Source: Mucidula mucida (taxonomy: Eukaryota; Basidiomycota; Agaricomycetes; Agaricales; Physalacriaceae). From it: a stretch of 53,806 bases of DNA. Numbering within the stretch: the first letter of the stretch is position 1; the number at the start of each line of letters is the position of its first letter. Of the stretch, positions 47,903 to 53,806 are shown in pieces. The DNA lies in the NCBI GenBank assembly GCA_015501055.1, contig JADNYV010000239.1, positions 1-53,806 on the forward strand, in the 5' to 3' direction. The translations under genes were made by a program, and so were the position numbers. Under the pieces are notes generated by a model, which did no database searches, was not told the origin of the DNA, and worked only from the letters and a program-made list of their open reading frames with translations.

Positions 47903-49818
47903 CACTGGGTGAAGGCCTCGGAGTTTTCGGCAAAAACCCCGGTTAAAGAACCTCAAGAGTTTTAACAATTTTTTTAGGTTAAAACAATTTTAAAAGTATT
48001 TTAACATTCTTTAAAGTATTTTGACCAAGAATTTGAGTGAAATTTGTCTTAAAAATATTAGTAAGAACACCAAAAGCCAAATTAGGAAGTTTTAGAGTAG
48101 TTTTAAGGTTAAAATTAGGTTAAAATTATCAGAACTTGTATTTTAATGAGTTAAAAAGTCAGAAAGAAATCAGAAAGAATATAGTTAAAACTTTGAGAAG
48201 ATAGTCAGGAGAGATTGTATGATATATTTAGAGAGTATTGATAAATATTTATAAGGGAATTTTTGATGAGAATATTAGAAAAGAGGTTCAGAGGATTTTG
48301 ACTGAAAAAAAAGATAAAAATTGTGTAAAGAATTGTAAAATGCGAAACTAAGAGATCTTTAGAGAATTTTTGCCGTTGTAAGGTGAGATTTCTTAAAAAG
48401 TGTTTCAAGAGTTTTTAATGAAAATAGAAGTAACAAATAGAGTGAAAAGTAAGGTGAAAACGTCAAAACCAAAAGCGCGATAATACAAGAAGTACTGTCA
48501 TTAGTGCAAGGTCACTATACTCAACACAAGGCCCAGGCAAGGAGTACTGCAGTCAATGTGGGATCAATGCCATCAACGCAAGGAGTACTGCAGTCAATGC
48601 AAGATCAATGCAAGGAGTACCGCAGTCAATGCGGGGTCAAGGCCGTCAATGCAAGGAGTACTGCAGTCAATGCAAGATCAACGCAAGGAGTACCGCAGTC
48701 AATGCGGGGTCAACGCCGTCAATGCAAGGAGTACTGCAGTCAATGCAAGATCAACGCAAGGAGTACTGCAGTCAATGCAACGTCAATGCAAGGAGTACCG
48801 CAGGCAGTGCGGGGTCAACGCCGTCAACGCAAGTCTTGCATTAACTGTGGTACTCCTTGAGTTGATCTTGCATTGACTGCGGTACTCCTTGCGGTGACGG
48901 CGTTGACCCCGCACTGCCTGTGGTACTCCTTGCGTTGATGTTGCATTGACTGCAGTACTCCTTGCGTTGATCTTGCATTGACTGCAGTACTCCTTGCATT
49001 GACGGCGTTGACCCCGCATTGACTGCGGTACTCCTTGCGTTGATCTTGCATTGACTGCAGTACTCCTTGCATTGACGGCGTTGACCCCGCATTGACTGCG
49101 GTACTCCTTGCATTGATCTTGCATTGACTGCAGTACTCCTTGCGTTGATGGCATTGATCCCACATTGACTGCAGTACTCCTTGCCTGGGCCTTGTGTTGA
49201 GTATAGTGACCTTGCACTGATGACAGTACTTCTTGTATTATCGCGCTTTTGGTTTTGACGTTTTCACCTTACTTTTCACTCTATTTGTTACTTCTATTTT
49301 CATTAAAAACTCTTGAAACACTTTTTAAGAAATCTCACCTTACAACGGCAAAAATTCTCTAAAGATCTCTTAGTTTCGCATTTTACAATTCTTTACACAA
49401 TTTTTATCTTTTTTTTCAGTCAAAATCCTTTGAACCTCTTTTCTAATATTCTCATCACAAATTCCCTTATAAATATTTATCAATACTCTCTAAATATATC
49501 ATACAATCTCTCCTGACTATCTTCTCAAAGTTTTAACTATATTCTTTCTGATTTCTTTCTGACTTTTTAACTCATTAAAATACAAGTTCTGATAATTTTA
49601 ACCTAATTTTAACCTTAAAACTACTCTAAAACTTCCTAATTTGGCTTTTGCTGTTCTTACTAATATTTTTAAGACAAATTTCACTTAAGTTTTTGGTCAA
49701 AATACTTCAAAGAATGTTAAAATAGTTTTAAAATCATTTTAACCTAAAAAAATCGTTAAAACTCTTGAGGTTCTTTAACCGGGGTTTTCGCCAAAAACTC
49801 CGAGGCCTTCACCCAGTG
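47903..49818. mobile_element. CACT-ended giant foldback element, copy 2
   Basis: This 1916-bp near-perfect palindrome has ends reading cactgggtgaaggcctcgg and its inverse. The flanking 3-bp duplication is cca (47900-47902 and 49819-49821). Mirrored frames start at equal distances from the two ends (601 nt: 48504 plus and 49217 minus; 505 nt: 48408 minus and 49313 plus). The arms match copy 1 closely, with small indels. Removing the element and one cca joins the retrotransposon frame as KFLEENIQTGHI, so the insertion is exact. No transposase is present. Confidence 0.9.
48541..49186. repeat. Dimeric 41/32-bp minisatellite in foldback copy 2
   Basis: In the left arm the motif ggagtac starts at 48541, 48582, 48614, 48655, 48687, 48728, 48760 and 48792. 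The spacing therefore alternates 41 and 32 bp (a 73-bp dimer), with one extra 32-bp step at the end. The right arm carries the reverse complement. Units share ctgcagtcaatgcaagatca or ccgcagtcaatgcggggtca. Confidence 0.9.
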
Positions 49819-50921
49819 CCAGGAACTTGTCTAACGCCTTCTGCTCGGATGGGCTAAGGGGGTAAACCTTGCAGTCAACTGGCTTGAAACCAGGCATGAG
49901 TTCTATTGCATGATCCCAGGGTCTTTACTCCAGTAACTTGTCAAAGTCCGCCTTGCTGAATACATCGGAGAATTCCTCAATATAAGGTGCAGCAGCGGAT
50001 GAAGGCTGTTGTGATCTCAGCTTTTTACCGCTTTTGCGATAGTTGTCCCAGTCCATCCAAAACAACCGCTCTCCCTCCTCCAGCTTCTCTTCTACATCTT
50101 CTCCTTCATCTTCTGGCAAGTCATACTCGGGTAAGTAGCCACAACGGTCTGGGCATCGGTCAAAAGTCAACATGGATTCTGTCCAGTTGATCATGGTGAT
50201 ATTGTAGCCAATCTAGCCCCAAAAAGATACTTGTTTTGCCGAGATTGGTGACGGCCAACTCAATCTTTTTGGCGTAATCTCCAATCTTCATCCGGACCTC
50301 CACAAAACCTTTGATTGCCCCTCCCTCATTTAGGGTTCCATCCGCATTGTAAACGGGAAGTTTGACTGGTAACTCCTTAATTGGGAGTCCATTCTTCTCG
50401 ACAAATTCTTTATTGACGCAAGAACCCGTTGCTCCACTGTCAAGGAGAGCACTTGTTTCCCATTCAGAGTCTGTGTGCACGCTCTCTATGGTTACTCAGA
50501 GGTTTATGTTCTGTCCCTTTGTTCCTCAGATGTACTTCCTTGACTTTTTTGACTCCGTCACAACTTCCACCGCAGCTTCCTTTGTCAACCCTCTGATCAC
50601 CATCACTTTCTCCTCTGTCGCTTCTCTCCGCTCCGGCATCCATGCTCTCAAAATTCCCACTGCTCTCGACACTTTGTCCTCTTGTAGCTGTTGTGCAATC
50701 CACTTGGGCATATTTGGCTTAAATCTTTCTTTTGCAGGTTTTGTTGGTGAAGTTATCAATGATATTTTAGATATTTCAGTACCTGTATTGTAAATAGATT
50801 CTGCATCTGACGACTCTTCCCTTGATGACTGCTCCGGCAGGACTGCGTCTACTGCGGGAGCTTTGCAAAACCTAACTCTTCGGCCAACTTCTTCTCCTCC
50901 TTGTCGTTCATTTTGGTTCAT
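49819..50921 (-). pseudogene. Gypsy protease and linker region
   Basis: In coding order: a spacer (RFKPNMPKWIAQQLQEDKVSRAVGILRAW), then an aspartic protease with the active-site LLDSGATGSCVN and IFLGLDWLQYH (stops nearby), then an acidic stretch and EEFSDVFSKADFDKLLE leading towards reverse transcriptase. A frame change separates it from gag. Stops at several points show decay. Confidence 0.82.
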
Positions 50922-51763
50922 AGACCCCGAATTGTCTGGGGTCGACCCTTCTTAGGACAGAATCTGCTGACATGGCCGTGTTTGCCACAGCTGAAGCAAA
51001 GTCCTCTTCGACGTGCGTTGTCGATGTCCATCGGCCTGCCGGTTCCTCCATAGGTAACACCGGTGGCATCTCGTCGTGTGATTGGCGTTGGGGGTGGGTT
51101 TGTAGGATTGGCTCTCGATGTAGCCGCCTGCGGAGCTAGGGGCCGGGACTGCATGTCGGACCTCTTGCTCGCCGTCCGCCTTCTCCACAGCTGATTGATC
51201 TGAATGATCTGTGCCTTCCAATCCTTGTACTTCTCTGGCAACCCGTCTCGGCTGCCATAGATCTGATCAATGATTTTCTCGTTGACGTTGGTCTTGAGAA
51301 GTCGCATGATAAATGTGTCATCCTTTGAATATCCTGCCTGAGTGAGCAGAACCTCGAACTTCTGGAAGAAATCTTGAGCGGTGTCTTGCCCCTGGCGCAA
51401 CCGCTTGATCTGGTCTTGCGCGTCTCGCGCGAGGTTGGAATCCACAAATTGCTCCTTCAAATGCTCCTTAAACTGCGCCTAGGAGACTCTCCATTCCTCT
51501 TGTTTCTTGCTGAAGTTCTGGTCCGTGTAGTTCTGGACCCATGCATCAATGTGATTTCCTCAGATGTAGGAGAGAACAACATCAATCTTTTTGGAGTCAG
51601 ATGTGATGCTGTTCTTCTTGTCACGGATGTATGTGAACATTGATTGCCACCAGCTCTTGTACTTGGTCTTGTTCCCGTCATAGTTGTAAGGCTTGTTGAC
51701 AAGGGATTGGCCTTTAGGTTCGGCATTGATATGATGAGCGGGCTCGGGTGCTTCGCTGGACAT
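50918..51763 (-). pseudogene. Gypsy gag
   Basis: It starts MSSEAPEPAHHINAEPKGQS, continues with a retrotransposon-gag domain (YNYDGNKTKYKSWWQSMFTYI, FVDSNLARDAQDQIKRLRQGQDTAQDFFQKFEVLLTQAGY), and ends with a CCHC zinc knuckle (LCFSCGKHGHVSRFCPKKG). A TGA at about 51559 and a TAG at about 51480 interrupt it. They replace the likely Arg and Trp codons by single transitions. Confidence 0.85.
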
Positions 51764-52337
51764 GATAAATTGGGGTGATGAGATCGGAGAGTGAAAGGGT
51801 AAAAGTGGGGATATGGGTAATGCGGGTTTGGATGAAACGGGTGAGGGAATAGAGGTTTGGATGAATAAGGGGGAATCGCCTAGATCTGCAATAGAATCCA
51901 GGACTTGGTAGGGTGGGGAATGATGGTGTGTATCGTAAGGGAAGTAATGTAGGTAGATATTGTAACTGTCTACACTATTGTACTGACTACTGACTATGTA
52001 TCTATGGGGCCCAAGAGCTCGTCACAAGTTTGCAATTGCCCAGCCAACGTTCCTCTGGTGTGAGGTAAGCTGAAGTTTTCCTGGGAACGGGGGTTGACCC
52101 GTAAACAGCACCCACTGAAGTGCAACTGCCAAAAGTTTGTTCTCGTGAGAGCGGCTACTTCCAGCACCCGAGGCAGTTATCTCTAACTGTTAGCCGGTGC
52201 TACTGGGACCAATACACATGTATGCAAACGTGCGCTGGGATTAGGATTCCGTTGATCTGTAAACAGGAAAGGGGATGGGGGAATGTGCGATGATCAAACA
52301 GCAAAGTGCTGATCAACGATCAGGGATTCCGATCTTC
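51764..52337 (-). other. Gypsy 5' untranslated region
   Basis: This stretch lies between the 5' LTR and gag. No coding potential is apparent. Directly inside the LTR I see no clear tRNA primer-binding site (no TGG start), so priming could be by a half-tRNA or by self-priming, or the site may be mutated. Confidence 0.5.
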
Positions 52338-52868
52338 TATTAGCGACTGACTATAGCCACATGACTAAACCAGGTACCACAGAGAGACTTAGGAAAAGAA
52401 AGTGTTCGTATTCGTAGGACTAGGCTAGGCCAGGTGTATAAACGAGATTAGAACTAAAGTACAATGATACTACACTACTGCTTATATACTAGTAAGTCTG
52501 TGTTTGGGACTTCTTGTCCATACATGTTTCCGCTAGGGATAACTCCATGCCCTTGACCCAGTGTTGTATGCTACTAGTCCGTAAAACCATTAAATATGAG
52601 TGGTAACTGCATGTGAGTAATAATACTAAAACAACCATATGTGCTACGAGTGTCAATGGTGTGTATACAATAGGAAGTCCATGAGGTATTGGCATGTATG
52701 ATGTCATCCATGTGTTGAGCGTGTGTCCAACATGAGTACGGCTTTGGTAATGAAAAGAAGTATAATTGGTGACGAAACAGATGATGAAACAGTCCGTTGG
52801 TTGATAAGACAAGCCCCCAATAAGATATGATGAGATGTGAAAATGTGAAAATATGGCAATTCATAACA
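52338..52868 (-). repeat. 5' LTR of the Gypsy element
   Basis: The 531-bp partner of the LTR at 44410-44940. Its inner end reads tatt instead of tgtg next to agcgactgac, one of the few differences between the pair. The outer end ttcataaca is followed by the target duplication gccac. Confidence 0.9.
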
Positions 52869-53424
52869 GCCACTCGAAGAGGATTAGCCTCGAGTCCTTG
52901 ACACAACATGTTATTTCTGACCTCAGTAAGGTGGAGATGTGTGAGTGCTGCTAGTATGTTTAGTAAGAGGAATATATGCACTCACTTAACAATCATCCTT
53001 GCATAAACTCAACAATCAGAGAAACTCTCAAACAATAAGGAGGTTAAGCTATAGTACATATATGTGAAGTGCTTGGAAAAGGTTAAGAACACATAGCCAC
53101 AAAATAGTACGATGCCGATATGCGTTGAGGATGTGGAATGAAGAGAGCGCGGAAATTAGAAAACACCACTCATGAGAGGACAGGACGCGCCGTGGGCACT
53201 GACTGGAATAGGTTGAGCATTAAGATGGAGGTCACCCAGTGGTAGGAGATCTCAACACGTCTGAAACACCTCGGCGTGCCCTGTGTTCATTGGACTGGCG
53301 CCCGATTATGCTGAGGTTGGCGCTGGGTCGGCACTGGGGTTGGCGGGACAGTAGCTGACCTGGGTCTCCGGACGCAGGCCCAGGTAATGTCGCCGAAAAC
53401 AGACCATGAACGTCTCGGCAACGG

Positions 53425-53514
53425 TAAGCCACTGCGCTCTACTTGGCGACGGCAGGCTACACTAATGGCATCGATATAAAGATCGACGGAGGCGTGTCCC
53501 TAGTTAATCCTTGA
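53425..53514 (+). pseudogene. Short-chain dehydrogenase pseudogene, 3' part
   Basis: After the inserted element the dehydrogenase ends as TALYLATAGYTNGIDIKIDGGVSLVNP and a TGA at 53512-53514. This is the typical C-terminus of the same reductase family as the fragment ending at 43884. The two parts lie 9.5 kb apart with the whole transposon nest between them. Confidence 0.82.
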
Positions 53515-53664
53515 TACATGGAACATTGTGTAGTAGATCGTCGAATGAAGTCGATGACAAGGACGAGCTGAGACATCGATAAGGTTAGGGTTTGCCATCT
53601 TGAACCACTACCTTCATCTCCACCAAATTCTATCCCAAGCCTCTATCGGCTTACAAAAACTGTT

Positions 53665-53806
53665 ATGTCTCGAACCAATTTTCAGCAGAACCAGTCAGAA
53701 TTTGAAGGATGCATTATATGCCTCGGTCGGACTCGTGAAGCGTCGCAGAATATGGGGCAGAGACCTACAAAAGGTCAGCTTTTCATGACTTTAATGACGC
53801 ATTTCC
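53665..53806 (+). CDS. Possible start of an unknown gene (3' partial)
   Basis: An ATG at 53665 opens a frame that stays open to the window edge (MSRTNFQQNQSEFEGCIICLG onward). It has a Cys pair but no recognised motif. It may be chance. Confidence 0.2.
   Translation, partial: MSRTNFQQNQSEFEGCIICLGRTREASQNMGQRPTKGQLFMTLMTHF

Larger units (their letters stand above)
44410..52868 (-). mobile_element. Ty3/Gypsy LTR retrotransposon with chromodomain, inactive
   Basis: A full-length element in minus orientation. Two 531-bp LTRs (44410-44940 and 52338-52868) are bounded by the 5-bp target duplication gccac (44405-44409 and 52869-52873). Gene order in the coding direction is gag, protease, reverse transcriptase, RNase H, integrase, chromodomain, as in chromoviruses. 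Many in-frame stops and a damaged reverse transcriptase site show it is dead. A CACT foldback element is inserted in pol (47903-49818). Without that and its 3-bp duplication the element is about 6.54 kb. Confidence 0.92.
43885..53424. mobile_element. Terminal-inverted-repeat element carrying the Gypsy insertion
   Basis: The left end (from 43885, ttgttgccaagacgttcatg) and the right end (to 53424) are inverted copies over about 45 bp, sharing gttgcc-agacgttcatgg and ggcgacattacctgggcc. TA flanks both ends (43883-43884 and 53425-53426), suggesting a TA target duplication as in Tc1/mariner-like or MITE elements. Without the Gypsy element the unit is only about 1.08 kb, with no transposase, so it is non-autonomous. 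Each end also carries a small hairpin just inside the repeat, such as acctggg...cccaggt on the right. The exact outer boundary may be off by a few bases. Confidence 0.65.

Noticed and set aside
48541..49186. CRISPR-like array of regularly spaced repeats
   Set aside because: Spacers are themselves repeated and the unit is a 41/32-bp dimer mirrored across a palindrome, in a eukaryotic genome. This is a minisatellite.
43885..53424. The whole 9.5-kb span as a single large autonomous DNA transposon
   Set aside because: All coding content belongs to the Gypsy element, which has its own LTRs and 5-bp target duplication. Without it only about 1 kb of non-coding TIR element remains.

Overview
This is a chromosomal window from a basidiomycete fungus, most likely a mushroom-forming agaricomycete. 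The evidence is dense gene packing on both strands, many introns of about 45-60 nt, typical fungal housekeeping genes (HIS4-type fusion, SSD1, ATP23, FEX, BUD20), a wax-synthase-like acyltransferase, an F-box protein, and a seven-helix membrane family I recognise from agaricomycetes. I rebuilt gene models by joining exons by eye. Where a family is well known, summed exon lengths were checked to be whole codons.

Positions 1-39754 are gene-rich and largely ordinary. In order: a mechanosensitive channel (5' cut by the window edge), a fluoride exporter, 3-ketodihydrosphingosine reductase TSC10, a BTB protein, an F-box protein, ribosomal proteins uS4/RPS9 and eL21/RPL21 back to back, a short-chain dehydrogenase, a protein kinase, BUD20 and ATP23 back to back, pyruvate dehydrogenase E1-beta, the trifunctional histidine enzyme, VPS24, an MBOAT/wax synthase, IDH2, SSD1, two decayed copies of a membrane-protein family, a DUF262 (GmrSD-like) protein, a conserved unknown protein, IDH1, an alpha/beta hydrolase and an amidohydrolase. 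Three mitochondrial carbon-metabolism subunits (PDB1, IDH1, IDH2) lie within 24 kb.

Positions 40703-53514 are a transposon nest. A CACT-ended, almost perfectly palindromic foldback element (40703-42541) lies just upstream of a short-chain dehydrogenase pseudogene. That pseudogene is split by a terminal-inverted-repeat element (43885-53424). Inside it sits a full-length but dead Ty3/Gypsy LTR retrotransposon (44410-52868). Inside the retrotransposon's pol gene sits a second copy of the CACT foldback element (47903-49818). Duplicated target sites read directly from the sequence give the order of insertion.

Three cross-cutting signals stand out. (i) Ten single-base deletions, mostly in homopolymers, break otherwise conserved genes, most likely from uncorrected sequencing error. 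(ii) Seven introns use GC instead of GT donors. (iii) Several exons are tiny (7-28 nt). The most novel structure is the pair of CACT-ended foldback elements with a 41/32-bp minisatellite in each arm.
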